Assembly (NCBI GenBank): GCA_013202315.1
Contig: JABMRZ010000159.1
Location: forward strand, 1-9,090
Origin: Candidatus Tariuqbacter arcticus
GTDB lineage: Bacteria > Electryoneota > Tariuqbacteria > Tariuqbacterales > Tariuqbacteraceae
Length of the DNA: 9,090 bases
Direction of reading: 5' to 3'
Position numbers and translations under genes: made by a program. How positions within the stretch are numbered: the stretch's first letter is position 1; each line of letters begins with the position of its first letter. Below are positions 1 through 6,011 of the stretch, in pieces. The notes beneath the pieces are model-generated. The model ran no database searches. It was not told where the DNA came from and worked only from the letters and a program-made list of their open reading frames with translations.

Positions 1-10
1 ACAAATACCG

Positions 11-33
11 GCGGATATAAATATCCGCACTAC
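11..33 (-). repeat. REP-like hairpin with GTAG foot
   Basis: Positions 11-18 (GCGGATAT) pair perfectly with 21-28 (ATATCCGC) across a two-base loop. Read on the minus strand, the hairpin is preceded by GTAG-T (33 to 29). A GTAG-type tetranucleotide at the 5' foot of a hairpin is the hallmark of REP elements mobilised by RAYT (TnpA_REP) transposases, and GTGG-footed hairpins occur elsewhere in this window. Assignment to that class is inference, because no transposase is visible here. The rest of 1-288 has no gene I can support; it holds this hairpin and the ATTCCC palindrome at 101-126. Confidence 0.45.
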
Positions 34-100
34 AAGGCATTGTATATTATAAATATGAAGTAAATAATGTTGTTATCACCAAGCACTGGGATCTGTTCTC

Positions 101-126
101 TGGATTCCCATTTTCGAGGGAATGAC
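101..126. repeat. ATTCCC-N8-GGGAAT inverted repeat
   Basis: ATTCCC at 104-109 and GGGAAT at 118-123 form an inverted repeat separated by eight bases, inside the wider context CTGG...GACAG. The layout matches the ATTCCC-N8-GGGAAT form of neisserial dRS3 repeats and similar dispersed palindromes in many other genomes. The match is to the pattern only; homology is not implied. No adjacent T-run makes it a convincing terminator. Confidence 0.4.
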
Positions 127-288
127 AGGAAGGGGCGGGAATAACATCGATGCCGTTTGTCACAAGCCCAAGTATTTCTGTATGTTCAATAATTACAGCC
201 TGCTGATTAGAGTAGATAACCCATAGAATTTTGATTGTCTGTGTCTCCGGAATTAATTCATCTTAAGAAGAATAACACTAAAAATAAT

Positions 289-1701
289 ATGTGCTATATT
301 TCTAAAATAGCATTCTCTGTCGCCGTTCTCAACCTTTGCATAATTAATGCCGCCCAGAGCGTTGATACATGGGATTTAACCATACTCCACACCAATTCCA
401 TCAACGGCGCCTTGGATAATTGCGGCTGACCGGCGGAACCCTTGGGCGCTTTGGACAAGTGCTCGGAATATATAAAGATGGTTCGTGAGGAAGTGGAGAA
501 TGTGCTGGCGTTCGATACCGGCGATTTCCTGCCGGCGATTCCCGATAGTGAAAGGGCGGAATACATAATACGGGCGATGAAATCGGTTCAGTATGACGCT
601 ATAACGGTCGGCGACCAGGAATTGCTGTTGGGGGAATCGTTTTTCCTGAACCATTTTCCTCGCTTGGAGCAGTATATTCAGCCCAATTTACCCATAATAA
701 TTTTAGGAAAATATCTTTTACCAACGAACGATGAAAACGGAAATTTCCCTGCAAATGTTGTCCTGAACGGAAATATGTTATTCAAAGAATCAGATTCAGT
801 CCGGCGCGGGGAAATGATATTTCCTTCAACAGCAATCGCTAATACAGCGTCTTTTGCGGTGAGAATTTGCGGTGTCATCGCTCCCGAAGCGTTATTGTTT
901 TTCCCGATGGATATTCGAGGGTGGTTTGAAATCAAGCCCTGGCGGGAAGCGCTGGCTGAAATGACAATTCAAGTTGAAGGAAACGAATTCATCGTCTTGC
1001 TTTCTCACAGCGGACTATCTGTAGACCGAGAAATCGCCGAAGCATTCCCGCAAATCGATGTGATTATAGGGGGACATTCGCAATCCAAGCTCGAAGAGCC
1101 TTTAATCATCGGAAAAACGCTCATTATCCAAACCCCCGGTTCAGGCAGATTTGTCGGCAGGCTCGATTTGAAACTTACAAATAATGCCGATTTGGAAAAC
1201 TACCAATATTCTTTGGTGCCGATGACCCCCGAATTACCATCGGACACCAATATCACCCGGATTATAGAGGATTACGAGCACGCGTTTTTCACCGACAAAA
1301 TCCCCCGCCCGCACATACCCGTCTATCCCGATTCATTCGAAGTGGCATCGGCGGAAGTATGCCGCAGATGCCATGAATGGCAATACCAGCAGTGGCAGGA
1401 AACCCCTCACGCACACGCCTTTGAAATAATCGTCGAACGCCGGAAAATCTATAATCCAGGCTGCCTCTCCTGCCATACTACCGGATTCGGGCACGATTCA
1501 GGTTATGTCTGCCAAGACGACACTCCGCAGTTAATCAATGTATCCTGCATCGAATGTCACTATAGTCTTCCGGGTCATCGTGCGAATCCTCATATAATTA
1601 AGCCCATTCCAATATCGAAGGAAACCTGTGTTAGATGTCATAATAATCGAAACAGCCCTGATTTCAATTATGAAAAATATATTCTAGAAGTTTTACATTA
1701 A
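289..1701 (+). CDS. Putative selenoprotein: exported UshA/5'-nucleotidase-like domain fused to tetraheme cytochrome c
   Basis: Read through the TGA at 427-429, this is a 470-residue protein. Residues 1-22 look like a signal peptide (Lys6, then a hydrophobic run, then NAAQS), so it should act outside the inner membrane. Residues about 29-280 follow the calcineurin-like/5'-nucleotidase layout: LTILHTNSING, DTGD (about 76-79), VGDQE, LSHSG (238-242) and GGHS (261-264). The usual HTNDxHG metal motif reads HTNSING, so hydrolase activity is doubtful. Four CxxCH heme sites follow at 358-362 (CRRCH), 392-396 (CLSCH), 420-424 (CIECH) and 447-451 (CVRCH), as in cytochrome c554-type domains. Residue 47 is TGA in the context Asn-Cys-Gly-TGA-Pro. 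As I recall, relatives carry Cys-Gly-Cys here, which fits selenocysteine. The ATG at 289 was chosen over the in-frame TTG at 235 because it begins a normal signal peptide; neither has a good ribosome binding site. A nonsense-mutated pseudogene is the alternative. Confidence 0.72.
427..466 (+). promoter_or_regulatory. Candidate selenocysteine codon with bacterial SECIS hairpin
   Basis: The in-frame TGA is at 427-429. Downstream, 444-451 (GGGCGCTT) pairs over eight consecutive positions with 457-464 (AAGTGCTC), six Watson-Crick and two G-U pairs. The loop is TGGAC (452-456). There are 22 bases between TGA and loop. Known bacterial SECIS elements have a short apical loop with G in the first two positions and lie roughly 16-37 bases after UGA, so this one fits. 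Weak U-G pairs (442-443 with 465-466) may extend the base. Function requires SelB and tRNA-Sec elsewhere in the genome. Confidence 0.68.
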
Positions 1702-1713
1702 ACGGTCAAAACG

Positions 1714-2277
1714 ATGAATAATAAGATTGCATACATTATACAATTCATATTACTATTTCACATTACTTTATCCTGCGCTTACAGTGATGAATTTGAAGCG
1801 CCGGGAATAGGCGGCTCGGCGCCCACTTTTTCACTGATGACCGTTGATGGCGAAAGGGTCTACTTGAGGGATTACTGCGGAAATATCCGTCACAATTGGC
1901 AGAATAAGGAGAAATTCCCCGTAGTGCTTAGCTTTTTCTCTACCACTTGCCGGCCTTGTCAAGTGGAAATCAAACATCTCCACCGGCTGGCGGAAAAATA
2001 CCAGGGAACGGTTAAGTTCTTCCTCATCGCAGTTGGCGAACCAATCGATAAAGTTCAGACTTATGTGGAAGAACGCCAATATACAATCCCTGTCCTCCTC
2101 GATCAGTATCTGGTGGTCTCTGAACTATACGGGAATCCGCAGGCAGTCCCTAAATTGGTGCTAATGGATTCGGAAGGTGTGGTCAGATTATTCAAGGTCG
2201 GATATGAAGCTGAGACGATAAATCGGCTCGACGCTCTACTGAACAAAGCCGTTTCGTCAGGCGGAGGGAACGATTGA
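1714..2277 (+). CDS. TlpA/ResA-like exported thioredoxin-fold protein
   Basis: This 187-residue protein begins with a hydrophobic export signal (about residues 5-22, ending near LSCAYS; cleavage by signal peptidase I or a weak lipobox at Cys21 is possible). The mature part has the TlpA/AhpC-TSA order: a GGSAPTFSL opening near residue 33, the redox motif Cys79-Arg-Pro-Cys82 after VVLSFFSTT, and the likely cis-proline Pro146 in QAVPKL. TlpA-family proteins exchange thiols and disulfides in the periplasm, often keeping CxxCH cysteines reduced for heme attachment. It starts 12 bases after the selenoprotein/cytochrome gene on the same strand, so the two are probably co-transcribed. A plausible role is reducing heme-site cysteines or a Cys-Sec bond in its neighbour; that is inference. 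The ribosome binding site is weak, consistent with translational coupling. Confidence 0.85.
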   Translation: MNNKIAYIIQFILLFHITLSCAYSDEFEAPGIGGSAPTFSLMTVDGERVYLRDYCGNIRHNWQNKEKFPVVLSFFSTTCRPCQVEIKHLHRLAEKYQGTVKFFLIAVGEPIDKVQTYVEERQYTIPVLLDQYLVVSELYGNPQAVPKLVLMDSEGVVRLFKVGYEAETINRLDALLNKAVSSGGGND

Positions 2278-2330
2278 ACGATGAAAAAAATATGTCTATA
2301 TGTTAATATGAGCAGTTAATAGTTACATTA

Positions 2331-2413
2331 TGTCATTCTGAACGAAGTGAAAAATCTTATTCTTTGAACCGCTTTTTTATTCGTGTTTATTCATGTTCAT
2401 TCGTGGTTAATTA
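2331..2413. repeat. Probable dispersed-repeat remnants in the convergent intergenic gap
   Basis: The gap 2278-2470 separates convergent genes. Positions 2331-2360 hold a GTCATTCTGAACGAAGTG-type segment. Positions 2377-2413 hold short near-repeats of TTCGTG/TTCATG with TTTATT or GTTCAT between them. Both resemble phrases I have seen scattered in intergenic DNA of uncultivated bacteria, but only one copy of each is in this window, so a dispersed family cannot be shown here. No CDS beyond a 12-codon ORF at 2281-2319 is present. Confidence 0.3.
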
Positions 2414-2470
2414 GTTTGCATTATCCACACTATATAGCGAAGAACTAAATAAAATTACACCGAACCTTCC

Positions 2471-3772
2471 TCACAGATACTTTCCAAGATATTTATAATC
2501 CGGAGTAAGTTCACCCTTGTGCAGAATAATCGCCCGGCGCAGTTCACCCGGCAAGCCGATTTCTTCCAATGGGACATCATAATCCGCCTTTAATAAATCA
2601 GGAATAAAAGCGATAAGAACCTCGCTGAAGAAGCAGGAAGCTTCCAATGCAAGTTCACAAGGCAAATTATCCACCGCCATCACCACCGGACCATATCCTT
2701 CCCAACCATCGGTCACCGTTCCTTCTATAGCATCATACACATAAACAGGATTGCCCGGATCCGTGCCCTTGACCGTGCATTGGACGGAACCGTCAATATC
2801 GCAGCTAATATCGCCGATGACCCGCAAAGGCGGCGGGTGCGGGGTAGAATACACCTTCCTCAAGTATTCCAAGGTAACTAAACGGGGATAACGGGCGTCC
2901 CAGTATATGCAGTTTATCAATATGGTAAGATGTTGGAGATATTCCTCGAAGCGGGAACGATATTTATGCGGGTTCTGGTAGTAATCCTGCAGTTCAAATG
3001 AATCTTCAGCGTCGCGGGGTTCGACCATATCCTCCTCCTTGAACACCACTTTGAATATCTTATACCGCGCGGTAGAGGACGATCCGGTAACCACAGAAAT
3101 ATCCGCCGGAGCGATTTCCTCGAATGGTAGAAGGTCGAAGATTTCCTGCGCGCCTTGAGATACATTCCCATATCCGGCGAAGCCGCAGATTATCGGAGCT
3201 ATCACATAGGGGATCCCTTCCTTAATTATTCGATCACCAATATCGGATATACATAATTTAGCGTCTTCGAGATTCTGATACTCGTGCGCCATCTTGATCC
3301 GGCTGAAGGAATTTGGAACCCCTTCCCATTCCAACCGCTTCCCCAAAGCCCAAAGTGAACCTATCATCCCCGCCAGCCCCGCATGCCGCCCGAAGAATAT
3401 CAACCGCCGCTTCTTATCATCGATGACTAGCTCATAATCTATCAGATTGCACTTAAGCTCCATCATCCGCTTCAGCAGGGGCATATTATAATCCTGCCCC
3501 TTGATAGTATGGCTGAAAAAGATGTATGTCTTGCCGGGTTCAAAATATCCAATGGGAATTTCTTTAACCGCCAAAATCACCGGGCAGGAAGATAAATCCT
3601 CGCTGATCACCGCCCCAACCCGCCGGTAATCTTCATCGGAAAAAACCCTGATGGTGGAAGGCTGGAGCCAGACTTCGACGCCGTCCTCGATGAGTTTTCC
3701 CACATCGTAAGGGGTGAGTGGGACCCTCCGTTCCCACTCGTTTCTATCTTCGCGTCTAATTCCGATTCGCAT
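2471..3772 (-). CDS. Stand-alone lysine-ketoglutarate reductase (LKR half of LKR/SDH)
   Basis: The 433-residue protein aligns from memory along the N-terminal LKR half of animal AASS: IGIRREDRNEWERRVPLTP at the start, the YIFFSHTIKGQ segment near residue 85, the GRHAGLAGMIG stretch near 128, the nucleotide-binding GFAGYGNVSQGAQ near 200, LINCIYWDARYPRL near 290, and an end equivalent to the LPDKYKY end of that domain. LKR condenses lysine and 2-oxoglutarate to saccharopine using NADPH, in the cytoplasm. The C-terminal saccharopine dehydrogenase half is absent, and the length indicates a natural single-domain protein rather than a truncation. The upstream gene on the same strand encodes the aldehyde dehydrogenase of the same route. 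The start ATG is well placed by homology but has no strong ribosome binding site. Other members of the alanine dehydrogenase/PNT-like superfamily are a less likely reading. Confidence 0.88.
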   Translation of the reverse strand: MRIGIRREDRNEWERRVPLTPYDVGKLIEDGVEVWLQPSTIRVFSDEDYRRVGAVISEDLSSCPVILAVKEIPIGYFEPGKTYIFFSHTIKGQDYNMPLLKRMMELKCNLIDYELVIDDKKRRLIFFGRHAGLAGMIGSLWALGKRLEWEGVPNSFSRIKMAHEYQNLEDAKLCISDIGDRIIKEGIPYVIAPIICGFAGYGNVSQGAQEIFDLLPFEEIAPADISVVTGSSSTARYKIFKVVFKEEDMVEPRDAEDSFELQDYYQNPHKYRSRFEEYLQHLTILINCIYWDARYPRLVTLEYLRKVYSTPHPPPLRVIGDISCDIDGSVQCTVKGTDPGNPVYVYDAIEGTVTDGWEGYGPVVMAVDNLPCELALEASCFFSEVLIAFIPDLLKADYDVPLEEIGLPGELRRAIILHKGELTPDYKYLGKYL

Positions 3773-3843
3773 GGTTGTTATCTTTACAGGTTAATTTTTA
3801 TGCATTCCTTCCCGCACATTCGGGATGGGAACGAGGGGATAAT

Positions 3844-3949
3844 ATTCACAGTAATTATAATATTCACAGTAATTAAGTAATTAAGTGAATTTGTCTATCA
3901 TTACTTCATTACTTAATCCACTGTGAATCTTACTTCATCCACTGTGAAT
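3844..3949. repeat. AT-rich mirrored repeat array (two ATTCACAGT, two ACTGTGAAT)
   Basis: ATTCACAGT occurs at 3844-3852 and 3862-3870; its reverse complement ACTGTGAAT occurs at 3920-3928 and 3941-3949. The inner copies extend: AATTAAGTAATTAAGT follows at 3871-3886 and is mirrored by TTACTTCATTACTTAAT before the third copy, giving a long imperfect hairpin around 3862-3928. It lies 70-180 bases upstream of the LKR start. It could be an operator array, a cruciform or a mobile-element remnant; sequence alone does not decide. Confidence 0.6.
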
Positions 3950-3984
3950 TCTATATCCTCCCACCTTCTCCATTCAGTACTATT

Positions 3985-4011
3985 GTGGTGTCAGACATAC
4001 TCGTCTGACAC
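3985..4011 (+). repeat. REP-like hairpin, copy 1 (GTGG-T-GTC type)
   Basis: GTGG (3985-3988) is the 5' foot. The 9-bp perfect stem is 3988-3996 with 4003-4011, around the loop ATACTC. It shares GTGG-T-GTC...GAC with copies at 4028-4055 and 4130-4156, and lies head to head with the former, as in paired REP (BIME) arrangements. Confidence 0.6.
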
Positions 4012-4027
4012 ATTTTCTCGTTTATCA

Positions 4028-4055
4028 GGTGTCAGGTGGGGACACCTGACACCAC
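4028..4055 (-). repeat. REP-like hairpin, copy 2 (GTGG-T-GTC type)
   Basis: An 11-bp perfect stem pairs 4028-4038 with 4043-4053 around a four-base loop. The CCAC tail (4052-4055) is GTGG on the minus strand, giving the same GTGG-T-GTC foot as copy 1 with a different inner stem. Confidence 0.62.
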
Positions 4056-4085
4056 GGCAGTTAAGTCATCCCACACCCAATAGCG

Positions 4086-4112
4086 TCATCCCCTTCATCC
4101 CTTTCATCCCTG
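4086..4112. repeat. Three tandem 9-mers TCATCCC(C/T)N
   Basis: TCATCCCCT (4086-4094), TCATCCCTT (4095-4103) and TCATCCCTG (4104-4112) are adjacent and near-identical. The stretch lies between REP-like copies 2 and 3. It is a short tandem repeat with no evident function. Confidence 0.6.
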
Positions 4113-4129
4113 TTAATTTCTTTCCCCAT

Positions 4130-4156
4130 GTGTCGACTGCGGAGAGTCGACACCAC
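4130..4156 (-). repeat. REP-like hairpin, copy 3 (GTGG-T-GTC type)
   Basis: A 9-bp perfect stem pairs 4130-4138 with 4145-4153 around a six-base loop. CCAC at 4153-4156 is the minus-strand GTGG foot. It ends ten bases from the stop of the minus-strand aldehyde dehydrogenase gene, so transcripts of that gene would carry the hairpin, where it could protect the 3' end or attenuate read-through. No T-run follows. Confidence 0.6.
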
Positions 4157-4165
4157 GCAATAATG

Positions 4166-5683
4166 CTATTCAAACTTAATCCCCTGCGCCAAAGGCAGTT
4201 CTTTCGACCAGTTGATGGTGTTGGTTTGGCGGCGCATATACGCCTTCCAGGAATCGGAGCCGGATTCCCTGCCGCCGCCGGTTTCTTTTTCGCCGCCGAA
4301 AGCGCCTCCGATTTCCGCGCCGGATGTCCCGATATTGACATTGGCGATGCCGCAGTCAGAACCTATATGGGAGAGGAACCTCTCCGAATGTAGGAGATTA
4401 GTGGTGAATATGGCGGAAGATAATCCCTGCGGGACTTCGTTGTGCCATTCGATGGCGTCATCGAAGTCTTCGTATTCGATGAGGTATAGAATCGGGGCGA
4501 AGGTTTCATCGTGAACGATTTGCCAATGATGCTGCGCCTTGATAATCGCCGGTTCCACAAAGAATCCGGAGCGGTCTAAGCGCTTGCCGCCGTAAATGAC
4601 TTCGCCGCCGGATTCCTTGATGACCTCGAGTGCCTGCATCATAATTTCAATCGCCGCTTCGTTCACCAACGGCCCCATCATTATATTCTCATCCAGCGGA
4701 TCGCCGATGCGGACTTGCTTGTAAGCGTTGACCAGTCTGTTGGTGAATTCCGAAGCGATGCTCTTGTGCATGAAAATACGGCGGGTGGAAGTGCATCGCT
4801 GTCCGGCAGTACCCACTGCGCCGAAAAGAACCGCCGGAACCGCCAAGTCCAAATCTGCGGTCTCATCGATGATTATAGCGTTGTTGCCGCCGAGTTCGAG
4901 GATGGTTCTGCCCAGCCGTTCGCCCACCACTTTGCCGATGCGGTAGCCCATTTCGCAGGAACCGGTGGCAGAAACGAGGGGGATGCGCCGATCGTTGATC
5001 AGCCTTTCGCCGATGACCGAACCACGCCCTACCACCAGGTTGAAAATGCCTTGCAGGTTGTGAGCTTTCATCACATCGTTGCATATATTTTGCACGGCAA
5101 TACCGGTCAATGGGGCTTCAGAAGAGGGCTTCCACAGGGTAACATCGCCGCAGACCGCCGCGATAGCCGCATTCCAAGCCCAAACTGCAACGGGGAAATT
5201 GAAGGCGGAAATCACACCTACCACACCCAGCGGATGCCATTGTTCATACATCCTGTGCAAAGGTCTTTCGGAATGAGTAGTCATGCCATAAAGCTGTCGG
5301 GAAAGCCCCAGCGTAAAATCGCAGACATCGATCATTTCCTGAACTTCGCCCCATCCTTCCTGGACGATTTTTCCCATTTCCAAAGTGACCAGTTTGCCCA
5401 GGGCGTCCTTCTTTTCCCGGAGGGCGTCGCCCAGATCACGCACGAAAAGCCCTCGTTTAGGGGCGGGAACCATCCGCCATTCTTTGAACGACTCGACCGC
5501 CGCCGCCATTACCGCTTCATAATCGTCGGCGGAAGCTTGAGCTACTTTGGCGATTTCCTTCCCGGTGGTGGGATTTATAGAGGGAATGAGATTTTTCCCT
5601 TCGGTGGAAGACCAGGCGCCGGGACCTGAACAAGCGCCGGGGTTCACTTTTTCAATTCCGAGTTCTTTTAAGAAGTCTGTCAA
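4166..5683 (-). CDS. Aldehyde dehydrogenase, antiquitin/aminoadipate-semialdehyde type (ALDH7-like)
   Basis: A full-length 505-residue ALDH. Visible hallmarks are Asn162 in AFNFPV (oxyanion hole), Lys185 in WKPS (cofactor site), general-base Glu263 in ILELGGNNAI, catalytic Cys297 in GTAGQRCTSTRR, and DETFAPILY near residue 395. The ELGGNN form and the SEAPLTG and PQGLSS stretches are typical of the ALDH7/antiquitin branch, which oxidises alpha-aminoadipate semialdehyde to alpha-aminoadipate with NAD. The lysine-ketoglutarate reductase gene downstream on the same strand supports a role in lysine catabolism. The start is TTG at 5683, set by a strong AGGAG seven bases upstream; no ATG fits. Betaine- or other semialdehyde dehydrogenase activity is a less likely alternative. 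Confidence 0.92.
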   Translation of the reverse strand: MTDFLKELGIEKVNPGACSGPGAWSSTEGKNLIPSINPTTGKEIAKVAQASADDYEAVMAAAVESFKEWRMVPAPKRGLFVRDLGDALREKKDALGKLVTLEMGKIVQEGWGEVQEMIDVCDFTLGLSRQLYGMTTHSERPLHRMYEQWHPLGVVGVISAFNFPVAVWAWNAAIAAVCGDVTLWKPSSEAPLTGIAVQNICNDVMKAHNLQGIFNLVVGRGSVIGERLINDRRIPLVSATGSCEMGYRIGKVVGERLGRTILELGGNNAIIIDETADLDLAVPAVLFGAVGTAGQRCTSTRRIFMHKSIASEFTNRLVNAYKQVRIGDPLDENIMMGPLVNEAAIEIMMQALEVIKESGGEVIYGGKRLDRSGFFVEPAIIKAQHHWQIVHDETFAPILYLIEYEDFDDAIEWHNEVPQGLSSAIFTTNLLHSERFLSHIGSDCGIANVNIGTSGAEIGGAFGGEKETGGGRESGSDSWKAYMRRQTNTINWSKELPLAQGIKFE

Positions 5684-5758
5684 TTCTAATCTCCTGATTT
5701 AAAATTTACCTGTTTGTTTTACTGCTATAATAAACGACATTGATTCTTGTATTTATAT

Positions 5759-5786
5759 GTCAGGGTTGAGACAACCCTGACTCCAC
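5759..5786 (-). repeat. REP-like hairpin, copy 4 (GTGG-A-GTC type)
   Basis: The 9-bp stem pairs 5759-5767 with 5773-5781 around a five-base loop. TCCAC (5782-5786) is the minus-strand GTGGA foot. Read on the minus strand it is the same 28-base element as copy 5, differing only at two base pairs, each changed on both sides. Confidence 0.68.
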
Positions 5787-5802
5787 GGTGGGTGTTCTTC
5801 TT

Positions 5803-5830
5803 GTGGAGTCGGGATTGTCTCAATCCCGAC
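5803..5830 (+). repeat. REP-like hairpin, copy 5 (GTGG-A-GTC type)
   Basis: The foot GTGGA is at 5803-5807. The 9-bp stem pairs 5808-5816 with 5822-5830 around the loop GTCTC. It is oriented back to back with copy 4. Relative to copy 4, an A-T pair becomes G-C and a G-C pair becomes A-T, so pairing is conserved while sequence drifts. Confidence 0.68.
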
Positions 5831-5920
5831 ATTTCTACATCACAATTATTTATGTCACTCATTTTAATAACCGGAATATACTGCAATTTATTGAAAACAT
5901 TACCTATAAATTTTAGAAAA

Positions 5921-5943
5921 GGGCGAGGTAGCCTCGCCCCTGC
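5921..5943 (-). terminator. GC-rich hairpin, possible terminator of the LytR_C gene and REP-like copy
   Basis: GGGCGAGG (5921-5928) pairs perfectly with CCTCGCCC (5932-5939) around a three-base loop. On the minus strand the hairpin is followed by TTTTCT, and it lies about 70 bases after the stop of the minus-strand LytR_C gene, so it can act as an intrinsic terminator. Its minus-strand 5' foot is GCAG (5943-5940), close to the GTAG/GTGG feet of the other hairpins, so it may be a REP-like unit reused as a terminator. Confidence 0.5.
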
Positions 5944-6011
5944 ATTCATTCAGTAATAATTATGATTTCAGACTAAGGGAAATTATTCACATTCAAGCAA
6001 AAAAATGTCAC

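Larger units (their letters stand above)
3773..4165. other. Gene-free, repeat-packed spacer between LKR and aldehyde dehydrogenase genes
   Basis: These 393 bases carry no CDS I support. They hold, in order, an AT-rich inverted array (3844-3949), two REP-like hairpins facing each other (3985-4011 and 4028-4055), three tandem 9-mers (4086-4112) and a third REP-like hairpin (4130-4156) ending ten bases before the dehydrogenase stop codon. The placement suggests that LKR is transcribed either from a promoter in the AT-rich part or by read-through past the hairpins. No convincing -35/-10 pair stood out. Confidence 0.6.
5684..6011. other. Gene-free spacer upstream of the aldehyde dehydrogenase gene
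   Basis: These 328 bases hold no CDS I support. They contain the AGGAG ribosome binding site of the dehydrogenase (about 5691-5695, minus strand), a TATTAT-like minus-strand -10 candidate near 5727-5732 without a good -35, two oppositely oriented REP-like hairpins (5759-5786 and 5803-5830) and a GC-rich hairpin (5921-5943). The hairpins sit between the dehydrogenase and the LytR_C gene, both on the minus strand. Confidence 0.5.

Noticed and set aside
157..186. TTGTCA-18-TATGTT as promoter of the selenoprotein operon
   Set aside because: Both boxes are imperfect and the spacing is at the limit; in AT-rich intergenic DNA this is expected by chance, so it is not listed as a feature.
235..288. 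Longer N-terminus from TTG 235 for the selenoprotein
   Set aside because: It would place 18 polar residues before the signal peptide, and it has no ribosome binding site; ATG 289 gives a normal signal sequence.
442..1701. A 419-residue protein starting at TTG 442, downstream of the TGA, as an independent gene
   Set aside because: It would start inside the proposed SECIS region, without a ribosome binding site or signal peptide, yet with four periplasmic-type heme motifs. The missing export signal and first strand are supplied in the same frame upstream of TGA.
3844..4156. A CRISPR array
   Set aside because: The repeats are inverted, of several kinds, and without regular spacers of uniform length; no cas gene is present.
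3923..4393. A 156-residue + strand reading frame
   Set aside because: It runs through the hairpin repeats and into the antisense of the dehydrogenase C-terminus; composition is that of translated repeats.
4715..5629. A 304-residue + strand reading frame
   Set aside because: It lies wholly antisense to the well-conserved aldehyde dehydrogenase and reads as a shadow of it, with no recognisable motif.
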